Source of the DNA: Ruegeria lacuscaerulensis
GTDB lineage: Bacteria; Pseudomonadota; Alphaproteobacteria; Rhodobacterales; Rhodobacteraceae
NCBI RefSeq assembly: GCF_013031245.1
Contig: NZ_WPZL01000005.1
Coordinates: 1-64,000 of the forward strand
Length of the DNA stretch: 64,000 nucleotides
Direction: 5' to 3'
The notes below the pieces were generated by a model. The model made no database searches and was not told the origin of the DNA. It saw nothing but the letters and a program-made list of their open reading frames with translations. Position numbers and translations under genes: made by a program. Shown in pieces: positions 7,567-15,937 of the stretch. Position 1 is the first letter of the stretch. Every line of letters starts with the position of its first letter.

Positions 7567-8250
7567 ATGATTGAACTTATCGAAGTCAGCAAGCGCTTTA
7601 CCCTGCACAATAAGGGCGGCGCTGTAATCCCGGTGATGGAAGGTGCCTCGTTGAAAGTGGTGCCCGGCGAATGCGTTGCGCTGACAGGTGCTTCGGGGGC
7701 AGGTAAATCGACGATGATGCGGGTGATCTATGGTAATTTCTTGGCTGCGTCGGGCCAGGTTCTGGTTGATGGTCTGGATGTCGCGAAAGCCGAGCCGCAA
7801 GAGATTCTGGCGCTGCGGCGCGAGACGCTGGGCTATGTCAGCCAGTTCCTGCGTGTCGTACCGCGTGTACCGACGCTGGAGGTGGTGGCCGAGCCATTGC
7901 TGGCTCTTGGCTGTGACCGTCAGGAGGCACTGGGCAAGGCGGCAGGCTTGCTGTCAAGGCTGAACATCCCGGAGCGCCTTTGGTTGCTCAGCCCCACAAC
8001 CTTTTCAGGCGGTGAACAACAGCGGGTGAACATAGCGCGCGGCTTTGCGCATGACTATCCGGTGATGCTGTTGGATGAGCCCACGGCCGCGCTGGACACG
8101 CAGAACCGGGAAACTGTGTTGACGCTGATTGAAGAGGCCAAAGCACGCGGCGCGGCGATTGTTGGCATTTTCCACGATATAGAAGCGCGGGAACGGGTAT
8201 GCGATCGCGAGATCAACGTGTCGGACTTTAATCAGGAGGTTGCCGAATGA
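7567..8250 (+). CDS. phnL: C-P lyase ABC-type ATPase PhnL
   Basis: This 227-aa ABC ATPase is required with PhnGHI for forming ribose 1-phosphonate triphosphate and binds the PhnK dimer. Walker A TGASGAGKST, signature FSGGEQQRVNIARGF, Walker B VMLLDEPTAALD and H-loop GIFHDIEARERV are intact. The stop overlaps the phnN start (ATGA). Confidence 0.95.
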   Translation: MIELIEVSKRFTLHNKGGAVIPVMEGASLKVVPGECVALTGASGAGKSTMMRVIYGNFLAASGQVLVDGLDVAKAEPQEILALRRETLGYVSQFLRVVPRVPTLEVVAEPLLALGCDRQEALGKAAGLLSRLNIPERLWLLSPTTFSGGEQQRVNIARGFAHDYPVMLLDEPTAALDTQNRETVLTLIEEAKARGAAIVGIFHDIEARERVCDREINVSDFNQEVAE

Positions 8251-8795
8251 GCCTCGCGCCGGTCATAGCGGTCGTGGGTCCTTCGGGTGTCGGCAAGGAC
8301 AGCGTGATAAAGGCGATAGTCGCACGTGCACAGAACATCTATCGAGCCCGCCGGGTGATTACACGTCCCGACGGCGAAGAAGGGGAAGAATTCGATCATG
8401 TGTCTGTGAAGAAATTCCGGCAGATGGTTATGGACAACGCCTTTGCGTTGCACTGGCCTGCGCATGGTTTGCTCTACGGTGTGCCCACGAGCATCGAGGA
8501 GCTTCGTCAGAACGCTGATGCGGTGCTGGTGAACTTGTCTCGATCCGTTTTACTGCAGGCGCAGGATGCGTTTGGCGATCTGATCGTAATCTCGCTGACA
8601 GCCGACCTGGAAGTTCTGGCGCGCCGCCTTTCCGCGCGCGGGCGGGAAAGCGCGCCGGATCAGGCGCGGCGGCTTGAGCGCGCCAAAGTCCCCTTGCCGG
8701 ACGGGTTGAACCGCGTGATCGAGATCGACAACTCGGGGCCGCTGGAAGAGACGATTGATGTTATTCTCGCCAGGCTTCAGCCGGAAAGGGCGTAG
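8247..8795 (+). CDS. phnN: Ribose 1,5-bisphosphate phosphokinase PhnN
   Basis: This 182-aa kinase converts ribose 1,5-bisphosphate to PRPP, the last step of the C-P lyase pathway. It has a guanylate-kinase-like P-loop (VVGPSGVGKDSV at about 10-20), the RARRVITRP segment and the LSARGRESA lid. Its last 19 bases overlap the 3' end of the reverse-strand 2H-phosphoesterase gene. phnN closes the forward phnG-N unit; phnM has its own transcript 700 bases on. Confidence 0.92.
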   Translation: MSLAPVIAVVGPSGVGKDSVIKAIVARAQNIYRARRVITRPDGEEGEEFDHVSVKKFRQMVMDNAFALHWPAHGLLYGVPTSIEELRQNADAVLVNLSRSVLLQAQDAFGDLIVISLTADLEVLARRLSARGRESAPDQARRLERAKVPLPDGLNRVIEIDNSGPLEETIDVILARLQPERA

Positions 8796-9460
8796 CGATG
8801 GATCAGGTGAAACCGCCCATCTTCAGCCTCACCCATCAGGGCCAGATCATGGATCCTAAACGGTGTAGGCAGCAGATGGGCAAGCCGCGATTGCAGCGCG
8901 GATTGAACCGTCGCCAGTGTCGCTTTGTCCAGTTTTCCGCTGAGCGTGATGTGAAAACGAAACGCCTCCATAACAAAGGGATACCCCCACTGAGCAAGGT
9001 TGGCGTTCTGCTCAGCGCTCAGGCCAGCAGCACGGCGACGGTCAAGTTCGGCATCGGTGACTCGGGCGCGAAAGCTGTCCAGAGCACGCACACAGGCAGC
9101 TGCGAGCGCGTTCAGCGCGGCCTCATCCCCCAACGGGCGCAGGGCCAGAAAGCGCCCCAGCCGGGCGACCTCAAGCCCGTCCAGCGTGACAGGCGCCTGA
9201 GTTTCGGCAAACCGCGCGCAGGCCTCAGTCAGCGCATCAATCGTTTGTCCCGATCGAAGCTGAAAAGGCGGTTTCATCGTCGCATGCAGCCCGTATTTGC
9301 GCGGTACGTCGGTCACAGAGGCAACGTCGATACCTTCAATGGCCGGATGCGGAACCTCTTGCCCGGTTTCCATGTCCCAGCCCAGCCAGTTTGTTGCAAA
9401 TTTTGCCCACTCAGCCCCGGCTGGCGGTGCAAAATAGATCGCGTATCGCGTGAATGTCAC
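8777..9460 (-). CDS. DUF1045 / 2H-phosphoesterase-like phosphonate-locus protein
   Basis: This 227-aa protein belongs to the family annotated as putative phosphonate metabolism protein (DUF1045). It carries the two H-x-T motifs of 2H phosphoesterases: HATMKPPF at about 59-66 and HITLSG at about 172-177. The 2H fold typically opens cyclic phosphates; the C-P lyase pathway makes 5-phosphoribosyl 1,2-cyclic phosphate, normally opened by PhnP, and no phnP is visible here. It is therefore a candidate functional replacement (inference). The start is GTG at 9460 with AGGAGG five bases upstream. It reads against phnN and phnM and shares a 53-bp divergent region with phnM. Confidence 0.85.
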   Translation of the reverse strand: MTFTRYAIYFAPPAGAEWAKFATNWLGWDMETGQEVPHPAIEGIDVASVTDVPRKYGLHATMKPPFQLRSGQTIDALTEACARFAETQAPVTLDGLEVARLGRFLALRPLGDEAALNALAAACVRALDSFRARVTDAELDRRRAAGLSAEQNANLAQWGYPFVMEAFRFHITLSGKLDKATLATVQSALQSRLAHLLPTPFRIHDLALMGEAEDGRFHLIHRYALSG

Positions 9461-9513
9461 ATTGGCCTCCTGTGGGTGACCTTCGCCAATAACTCAACCC
9501 GTGCGAGTTTCAG

Positions 9514-10653
9514 ATGACAGAAGAAATGATCCTTGCCAATGCCACGCTTGTGCTCCCGGACGAAACGGTGACAGGCAGCGTACGGATTGTCGGCGAAACG
9601 ATTGCCGAGGTCGCGACCGGTGGGACAGTTCCGGCTGGCGCGGTCGATTGCGAAGGCGAATTTGTTTGCCCCGGTCTGGTCGAGTTACACACTGACAATC
9701 TTGAGCGGCACATCCAGCCGCGCCCCAAGGTCGACTGGCCCCACGCGGCAGCCATCCTGGCCCATGACGCTGAATTGGCCAGTACCGGGATCACCACCGT
9801 GTTTGATGCGATGCGCGTGGGTTCAATCCCGTCCGGTCAGCGCTACATAAAATACGCGCGTGGCCTGTCCCGCGAGCTGTGGCATCTGCGAGAGCAGGAT
9901 GCGCTGAAGATCAGCCATTTCCTGCACCTGCGGGCTGAAGTCTGTTCCGAGACACTTATCGAGGAACTGGACGAGTTCGGGCCTGAAGATCGGGTTGGGT
10001 TGGTCTCACTCATGGATCACACGCCCGGACAGCGGCAGTTTCGCGACCTCTCGAAGCTCGAGGGATATTTGAAAGGAAAGCTGGGGTTGGAAGGTGACGG
10101 TTTTCTGCAGCATGTTGCGGATCTAAAGGCGATGCGGGATCGAAATGGCGACAAGCATGAGGCCGAGACCGTGAAGGCGGCGCAACGCTTTGGCGCGATG
10201 CTGGCAAGCCATGATGATACGACGGATGAACAGGTGCGCGTCTCGGCCGGTCATGGCATTCGTCTGGCCGAGTTTCCGACCACGGTCGAGGCGGCTCGCG
10301 CCTGCCATGATCACGGGATCAAGGTGATGATGGGAGCGCCAAATTTGATCCGGGGCGGATCGCATTCCGGCAATGTTGCGGCACGGGAATTGGCCGAGCT
10401 GGATCATCTCGACATTCTATCCTCGGATTACGTACCCGCCGCGCTTTTGTTGTCGGCGGTGCGTTTGGGTGAGATGTGGGGCGATTTGGCCCGGGGTCTG
10501 CGGACAGTTACCTTGTCCCCGGCGCAGGCTGTTGGCTTGGGCGACCGGGGTGAATTGCGGGCCGGTGCACGCGCCGATGTGATCCGGTTCCGGATGCGAG
10601 GGGATGTGCCGGCGCTGAATGGAATCTGGTCGCGCGGACGACGCGTATCGTGA
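9514..10653 (+). CDS. phnM: Alpha-D-ribose 1-methylphosphonate 5-triphosphate diphosphatase PhnM
   Basis: This 379-aa amidohydrolase removes pyrophosphate from the ribose phosphonate triphosphate before PhnJ acts. The metal-binding signature VELHTDNLERHIQPRP (about 53-68) is intact, as are MDHTPGQRQF and the C-terminal LSSDYVPAALL. It starts 53 bases from the divergent DUF1045 gene and therefore likely has its own promoter. A second in-frame ATG at codon 5 has a slightly better upstream AGAAGAA. It ends one base before the convergent methyltransferase-like gene. Confidence 0.95.
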   Translation: MTEEMILANATLVLPDETVTGSVRIVGETIAEVATGGTVPAGAVDCEGEFVCPGLVELHTDNLERHIQPRPKVDWPHAAAILAHDAELASTGITTVFDAMRVGSIPSGQRYIKYARGLSRELWHLREQDALKISHFLHLRAEVCSETLIEELDEFGPEDRVGLVSLMDHTPGQRQFRDLSKLEGYLKGKLGLEGDGFLQHVADLKAMRDRNGDKHEAETVKAAQRFGAMLASHDDTTDEQVRVSAGHGIRLAEFPTTVEAARACHDHGIKVMMGAPNLIRGGSHSGNVAARELAELDHLDILSSDYVPAALLLSAVRLGEMWGDLARGLRTVTLSPAQAVGLGDRGELRAGARADVIRFRMRGDVPALNGIWSRGRRVS

Positions 10654-11130
10654 TCAGGCCCTGTAGAACAAATACCGGTCGGGCGCGATCGTATCCGGGC
10701 CTCTGACCTGTTCAAATCCCACCAGAGGCTGGCCCGAGATCAGCAACCCTCCGGGCAGCATAACCCGAGCAATCAAAGGGCTGAGCCGCGCCGCCTCGGC
10801 CACGTCCTCATCCTTGATGCCGCGCCCGAAATCATAATGCGCCATTGCGATCCTTGGGCCGCCGGTCGCCAGCTTTTCAAGCATGGGTTCGGCCTCTCCC
10901 TGCAAAAAGTCCTCGGTAGGGGGGGTGCTGGACGGGTGGCATTGCAGCACCCGGTCCATCACCCAGATTCGCCGGTCGGGCAGAATTTCCCGCAAGTGGT
11001 CGTAAGTGCGGCCGTTGCCAAGGCCCATATCCAGAATGTCACCGGTCAGATTCGAAATCTGAGCCACCGCCCAGTTCAACCCGTCGCGTTGGGCCGTCAG
11101 GCGGCGCAGCATGGAATCCAGTCGACTCAT
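10654..11130 (-). CDS. Small class I SAM-methyltransferase-like protein (last gene of glycan operon)
   Basis: This 158-aa protein has a glycine-rich SAM-binding loop DMGLGNGRTYDHL (about 34-46) and a Rossmann-like pattern, but it is shorter than most methyltransferases. A clear paralogue is at 27459-27956: both share SRLD, QR..L.., GLGNGRTY.H and HP.STPP. The function is unknown. The ATG overlaps the stop of the deacetylase-like gene upstream, so it is translationally coupled to the glycosyltransferase operon. It converges on phnM with no spacer. Confidence 0.8.
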   Translation of the reverse strand: MSRLDSMLRRLTAQRDGLNWAVAQISNLTGDILDMGLGNGRTYDHLREILPDRRIWVMDRVLQCHPSSTPPTEDFLQGEAEPMLEKLATGGPRIAMAHYDFGRGIKDEDVAEAARLSPLIARVMLPGGLLISGQPLVGFEQVRGPDTIAPDRYLFYRA

Positions 11131-11900
11131 TCGGGTCTCCCGCTTGGTTCAATATTCGTCGCTGCCCAGGCAAAACCGGGCCCGTCCAGAAGTCTGCGCA
11201 GCAGGTCGTCAGTAAAGGCCCAGATGTCTTGATCATGGACGAGGTGGTGGGTCAATACGCCAAACGGTTCAGTGTTGTCGGTGCTCCCCTCACGCCGGTC
11301 GCGCAGCAGGTTCACCGTCTTGGTGATAAGAGCGTTCGGGGCGGCCAATCCGCGCGTCCCACGCCAATCGATCGGGTCCAGATGGGTGTTTACCTGTTCC
11401 AGCCCGGCTACGGGATATTGCGTTTTTCGGGGGGTCGCGGTCGAGATGAAGTGATAACCGACCCCGGGTAACTCCTGAACCACGTCGGATGCAATGCGGT
11501 TCCAGGGAGGAACAAACATCGGGCAAAGCCTGCCACCAAACAGCTTATGCAATCGCGCCAAACCAGATCGCGCGTCGGTAAGGATTGCATCCATCGGCCT
11601 GTGGAGCCGAAATTCGGATTTTTTTTCATCAAAGGGTGCGTGGTTCAGGTGCGCCCAGCCATGAACCACGGGGATCAGGTTCGTGTGGATTTCGACGTAG
11701 TCCGCCAATACATCCTCGCTATCTCGGGGAATGATCGCAAGATGAACGGGCAGCGCCAGCGTTTCTGACAGCCTGGCCAAAGTTTCTAGCTGAGGAGTTT
11801 TCGTAGCTGCATCGTCGTCGCGCCACCACACTGGCAATTGCAGCCCCTTCGCTTGCCAGATCTCAAGCTCAGTTTCCAAAGGGCGCCAGTCTGCAATCAT
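11127..11900 (-). CDS. Polysaccharide-deacetylase-like (NodB-type) protein
   Basis: This 257-aa protein resembles NodB-fold deacetylases: an acidic WWRDDDA (about 25-31) stands where the family has its metal-binding Asp pair, followed by VHGWAHLNH (about 79-87) with the His ligands, and FVPPWNRIA (about 129-137). It probably removes acetyl groups from a glycan made by the neighbouring glycosyltransferases. No signal peptide is seen, so it would act in the cytoplasm, unlike secreted family members. It overlaps both neighbours by 4 bases. Confidence 0.8.
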   Translation of the reverse strand: MIADWRPLETELEIWQAKGLQLPVWWRDDDAATKTPQLETLARLSETLALPVHLAIIPRDSEDVLADYVEIHTNLIPVVHGWAHLNHAPFDEKKSEFRLHRPMDAILTDARSGLARLHKLFGGRLCPMFVPPWNRIASDVVQELPGVGYHFISTATPRKTQYPVAGLEQVNTHLDPIDWRGTRGLAAPNALITKTVNLLRDRREGSTDNTEPFGVLTHHLVHDQDIWAFTDDLLRRLLDGPGFAWAATNIEPSGRPE

Positions 11901-13036
11901 GTGCGCTCTACCAGGCTTTTTGCAATTTCAACCGACTTTACAGCCCCATCAAAGCCATGGTCTGACACGCTGCGAGGACCAGCCGAAACGACTTTCGCGA
12001 CGGCGCGCGCCAATGCGTTACCGTCAAGGTCCTTGCTGGGCAGTACTTCAATAGCGGGCATTTCCGACAGGCTCTTGCCACGCAGGCTCTGCTCGACTTC
12101 CTTGCCATCGTCAAAAGGGATGAAAACGGCCGGAGTGCCGGATTGCAGAATGTCCAGGGCAGTATTGTAGCCACACATGCTGACCGAGGCCGCGGCAAGG
12201 GGAAGCATCTGGCGGAAATCCGGGCGCACCGGCTCCAGTGTTACCGGGGCATCGCCAATGAATTGCGACAGATGGGTGATGCGCTCCTGTGCGTCCTGTC
12301 CGCCCACCAACAGGCGCCAGCGCCTGTTGGGCATCTTTCGGGCGGCCTTGATGGCCGCCTGAAAGATCGGTTGGCCCACCGATCCTCCGCCCGCGCTGAC
12401 CAACACTTCGCCTTTTCCCACCTCATTGGGGTGCGGAGCAGGAGCCTTAGGGGCAACAAACCCGGTATAATACAGGCGTTGGTTCAAACGATCAGAAACC
12501 GGCCAACTGACATCCAGCGGTACAACGTCTGGGTCGGAATGGACGAGGATACCATCATAGAACTGACACACGATCTCTTCAGCGCGTTCCGCCTTCGACG
12601 GTTTCGATGGCGGTGCCAGAATGTCCCTGATTGAACCCAGAATGACAGGTCGGCGTGGCAGGTTTTGGGCTGCCTTCAGCGCGGCGTTGAACTCGGCAGC
12701 AAGAGATCGGCGGCCAAAAGGAAACAGCTCCGTAATCAGAACATCCGGGCTAAAGCTCCGAATGGCCTCGACCAACGCAGTCTCGCGTGCTTTCAGATAG
12801 GGGGCGTCTGCAACTTCTCCCGTTTGGGTTAAAAGCCGGGTGAAATCGGTTCCGTCTGACCGCAGCGGGGGTAATCCCAGCAGTGTCATCCCTGCACTGT
12901 CCAGCTGCGACGCGGGCATCCCGCCGGAGATGACAAAGGTGTCGTGACCATCCTGCACAAAGGCCCGGCCCAGCGTCAGGGCGCGGCTCAGATGTCCGGT
13001 GCCAAGCAGATGCGTGACGACGATCATCACCTTCAT
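11897..13036 (-). CDS. GT-B glycosyltransferase (MurG/GT28-like)
   Basis: This 379-aa GT-B protein opens with a nucleotide-sugar-transferase N-lobe (MKVMIVVTHLLGTGHLSRALTLG) and has the C-lobe sequence VSAGGGSVGQ, then SMCGYNTALDIL with conserved G and E/D positions where MurG-like enzymes bind the donor. It resembles the larger enzyme at 15934-17148, so the operon carries two of this kind. Donor and acceptor are unknown. It overlaps its neighbours by ATGA. Confidence 0.8.
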   Translation of the reverse strand: MKVMIVVTHLLGTGHLSRALTLGRAFVQDGHDTFVISGGMPASQLDSAGMTLLGLPPLRSDGTDFTRLLTQTGEVADAPYLKARETALVEAIRSFSPDVLITELFPFGRRSLAAEFNAALKAAQNLPRRPVILGSIRDILAPPSKPSKAERAEEIVCQFYDGILVHSDPDVVPLDVSWPVSDRLNQRLYYTGFVAPKAPAPHPNEVGKGEVLVSAGGGSVGQPIFQAAIKAARKMPNRRWRLLVGGQDAQERITHLSQFIGDAPVTLEPVRPDFRQMLPLAAASVSMCGYNTALDILQSGTPAVFIPFDDGKEVEQSLRGKSLSEMPAIEVLPSKDLDGNALARAVAKVVSAGPRSVSDHGFDGAVKSVEIAKSLVERT

Positions 13037-13617
13037 TCGGGTTTCTCCGATCTCAGCAGGCGAACAGGGTCTGGCAGGACCCTCAGGGGCGGCAAATCAA
13101 CGATATAGAGGCGGTTGCGTTTGATTTTGAAGGGTGCAGGCCCATTGAAATCCCATCCCCAGGCGCGGGCCAGAATGACCCGCATGATGCCGATGTGGCA
13201 TACGGCTACTGTGTCACTTTTCAGCCCCGAGAGCCACGGTTGAAGGCGGGTCCAGACTTCTGCCGGGCTTTCGCCGTTCGGAGGCCGGAAATCCCAGCTC
13301 CACTCTTCGATATGACGATATCCGCTATCCGGGTCTGTTATCAGATCGGCGCCACGCAGACCTTCCCACTCTCCCCAGTTCATTTCCGTCAATGCGTCCG
13401 AAACCAACGGATCGCGGCCGGCGACAAGCCGCGCTGTCTCGCTGGCCCGTTGAAGAGGGCTGGACCAGAGAGTTGCAGTCTCCCATGGCGAGGGCAGAAA
13501 AGTTCCCGACAGTTCGGCACGGGCATCGTCGTCCAGAGGAATATCGCTGCGTCCCTGAATGCGACCCGCGCGGTTCCAATGCGTGTGACCATGGCGAAGC
13601 AGGGCAAGTTGGCTCAT
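13033..13617 (-). CDS. Histidine phosphatase (phosphoglycerate-mutase-like)
   Basis: This 194-aa protein has the catalytic RHG signature LLRHGHTHWN (about 6-15) with GRIQGRSDIPLD following, the central SSPLQRASETA, the general acid region ALTEMNWGEWEGL, and the second catalytic His in VAVCHIGIMR. The family dephosphorylates small molecules, including sugar phosphates. Placement inside the glycosyltransferase operon, overlapping on both sides, suggests a sugar-phosphate substrate of that pathway (inference). Confidence 0.88.
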   Translation of the reverse strand: MSQLALLRHGHTHWNRAGRIQGRSDIPLDDDARAELSGTFLPSPWETATLWSSPLQRASETARLVAGRDPLVSDALTEMNWGEWEGLRGADLITDPDSGYRHIEEWSWDFRPPNGESPAEVWTRLQPWLSGLKSDTVAVCHIGIMRVILARAWGWDFNGPAPFKIKRNRLYIVDLPPLRVLPDPVRLLRSEKPE

Positions 13618-14690
13618 GGCAGGGGCTCCATCAGTGGTCGGGCCGCCTGCCAGAACCGGTCGGTTGCCGCAGGCATCAGGTGACGCTTTGACACGTGTGC
13701 ACGTGCATCTCTGCCCCGCGACAGACGTAGGGGCAGGTCATCCAGTAAGGTGCGCATCCTGGCCGCCAAACCCTCGGGACCAGTGTCAACGGATGGATAA
13801 TCAGACAGTGTCAGAACATCCCTTACGCCCGGCCTGTCCTGTGCAACAACCGGCAGGCCGTGGGCCTGCGCTTCCAGATAGATCATGCCATAGGCCTCAT
13901 TGACGCCGGGCCAGACCAGAAGTGAAGATTCTCGGTACACTGCCTGCAAAGCGTCGCGGTCGAGTTGCCCCAGAAACCGGATTTTTGAGCCGAATGGCGC
14001 CATCAGGGCTTCGACCTCGGACCGGGCAGGGCCATCGCCGACGATGTTCAGGGCCCACTCGCCAGTCAGATGTCGCAATGCCTGCGCAAGGATATCGTAG
14101 GATGCCAGCTTGTCGCCGTGCCGCATCATGCCGACACTCAGCATGGGACCATCGCAGGATGATGCTGGCGGCAATTCGGAAACAGGCAAAAACGGAGGCA
14201 GTTCCACAAGGCGTTGACCCCCGAACTTCTCGCGCTCCAGTGTGATCAGGTCATTGGCGGTGTGGTAGAAAATCAGTTGCGCCGCGTCGCAGGCGTCATG
14301 CGCTGATTTGGCAAACCCGGCCCAGGGACCGTTCAGACGGCTGGTTGCTCGGGTGCTTTCCAGTTGGACATAGGGAATTTTGCAGGCTGCGCTTACACGC
14401 GGCCCCAGCAAATCTGGCGCCTTGTAATAGTTGTGGTAGGTCACCCAAAGCGCCGTGTCGGAAGACAATTCGGCGATCAGGCGTTGCGCCTCTGCGTCCG
14501 CCTCGGTGCGCAAAGCGTCTTGTACCTGTGGATCGCCATGCTTGTCGTAAACACGCAGGCGGGACACAAGCTCGACCTTATCTCCTTGCGCTCCGATCGC
14601 CTGCATCAGGTTGCGCGCCATTTCGCGATCCCCCGACGGCACCGGGCTGTCCGGCGATTTCATCGGAGTGTAAAACGCGATACGAGCCAT
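13614..14690 (-). CDS. Family 4 glycosyltransferase
   Basis: This 358-aa GT-B enzyme has an N-lobe beginning MARIAFYTPMKSPD and a GT4 C-lobe with LLVWPGVNEAYGMIYLEAQAHGLPVV (the E-x7-E region) and VVAQDRPGVRDVL. It probably transfers a hexose from a nucleotide donor to a lipid or growing glycan. It follows the second GT4 gene by overlap (stop/start at 14690) and precedes the histidine phosphatase by ATGA overlap. Confidence 0.88.
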   Translation of the reverse strand: MARIAFYTPMKSPDSPVPSGDREMARNLMQAIGAQGDKVELVSRLRVYDKHGDPQVQDALRTEADAEAQRLIAELSSDTALWVTYHNYYKAPDLLGPRVSAACKIPYVQLESTRATSRLNGPWAGFAKSAHDACDAAQLIFYHTANDLITLEREKFGGQRLVELPPFLPVSELPPASSCDGPMLSVGMMRHGDKLASYDILAQALRHLTGEWALNIVGDGPARSEVEALMAPFGSKIRFLGQLDRDALQAVYRESSLLVWPGVNEAYGMIYLEAQAHGLPVVAQDRPGVRDVLTLSDYPSVDTGPEGLAARMRTLLDDLPLRLSRGRDARAHVSKRHLMPAATDRFWQAARPLMEPLP

Positions 14691-15937
14691 TAGTCTATTT
14701 CCGCGCCCAGGGCGCTCAACCGTTTGGACAGACGCGCGATACCCGGGTCCATGCGAAAGTCCGAGATCAGGCGGTCATAGGCTGCAGCAGCCATCGTCGC
14801 CGTTTTGTCGGGGTCCGCGGCCAAACGGGAGATTGCAGCAGCCAGCGATGCAGGATCGTCGTCGGACAGCACCCCATGCTTTTCGGTTTCAATGAACTCC
14901 GGAATGGCGGACACGGGCGTCGACAGGATCGGCAGGAACTGCGAGGCAGCCTCCATCAACACATTGGGCAACCCGTCGCGGTCTCCGTCCGCCGCGACCC
15001 GGCTGGGCAGCACAAACAGGTCAGCCACACGCATTGCCGCGATGACTTCGGGCTGGTCACAAGCCCCTCTCCAAGTGATCCGGTGCGAAATCCCTGCTGC
15101 TTCGGCCCGGTCGCGCAGAACGTCGCCGAGCGTTCCTCCTCCGATATGCGTCCAGTGCCAGTCGAGTGCATCCGGCAACATGGCAAAGGCGCCGATCAAA
15201 CGGTCGAACCCCTTTTTCTCGACCAGACGGCCAACGGACAGCATGTGGAAAGGCCCGTCCGGCGCACGCGCTGCGCGCTCGGGCGGGGCGGGAAAGCGGT
15301 CCAGGTCAAGCCCATGATAGATCAACTCGATCCGCGCGGGGTCGTCGGCCAGGCTGCGCAGGTGATCGGCACCGATAGCGGTGCAGGTTGCCCCAAAGGC
15401 CGCGCCGTGGGTGTTCGCCTGCAGCTTTTCAGTCTTTTCCCATTCCGGAGAGGTCCAGATGTCCTTGGCGTGGGCTGAAAAGCTCCATGGCAGGCCGCGC
15501 ATGATCGCAGCGTAACGCGCGACTGAGGACGGCGTATGCATGAAATGTGCGTACATCGCCCGTGTGACTTCGGGCAATTCTGCGGCCAGCGCACAGGCTT
15601 GACCGAAACGGCGTATCCGGTTGCGGGTCGGATCGCGGCGCAAATCGGCGCGCCAGACCTTATAGGCTTCGGCATAGCCGGGCAGGCTCTGTGCAACCCG
15701 TCGCGCGGCCCAGACGCGCTGCGGCTCCTGGTACAGATATTCGGGCAGGTAATGCACCTGCCCCTCGAACCGGTCGTGCAGCGGGTGGCGTTTGACGTCC
15801 GTCGGGTGGCGCAGGGACCAGATGTCAAAGCTGTGGCCCGCCTCCTGCAAGGCGACCAGTTCCTGAGCAATGAACGTCTCGGACAGGCGCGGCCAACCTT
15901 TGACCAGCACCGCCAGTTTCGGCTGGTTTGGAGTCAT
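14690..15937 (-). CDS. Family 4 glycosyltransferase
   Basis: This 415-aa GT4 enzyme has an N-terminal KGWPRLSETFIAQE, the donor-lobe start LSVGRLVEKKGFDRL (about 241-255) and the E-x7-E-type region RDGLPNVLMEAASQFLPIL. The YAHFMHTPSSVARY segment is typical of colanic-acid-type GT4 enzymes. It probably adds one sugar in the same glycan pathway as its neighbours. It overlaps the first operon gene by ATGA. Confidence 0.9.
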   Translation of the reverse strand: MTPNQPKLAVLVKGWPRLSETFIAQELVALQEAGHSFDIWSLRHPTDVKRHPLHDRFEGQVHYLPEYLYQEPQRVWAARRVAQSLPGYAEAYKVWRADLRRDPTRNRIRRFGQACALAAELPEVTRAMYAHFMHTPSSVARYAAIMRGLPWSFSAHAKDIWTSPEWEKTEKLQANTHGAAFGATCTAIGADHLRSLADDPARIELIYHGLDLDRFPAPPERAARAPDGPFHMLSVGRLVEKKGFDRLIGAFAMLPDALDWHWTHIGGGTLGDVLRDRAEAAGISHRITWRGACDQPEVIAAMRVADLFVLPSRVAADGDRDGLPNVLMEAASQFLPILSTPVSAIPEFIETEKHGVLSDDDPASLAAAISRLAADPDKTATMAAAAYDRLISDFRMDPGIARLSKRLSALGAEID

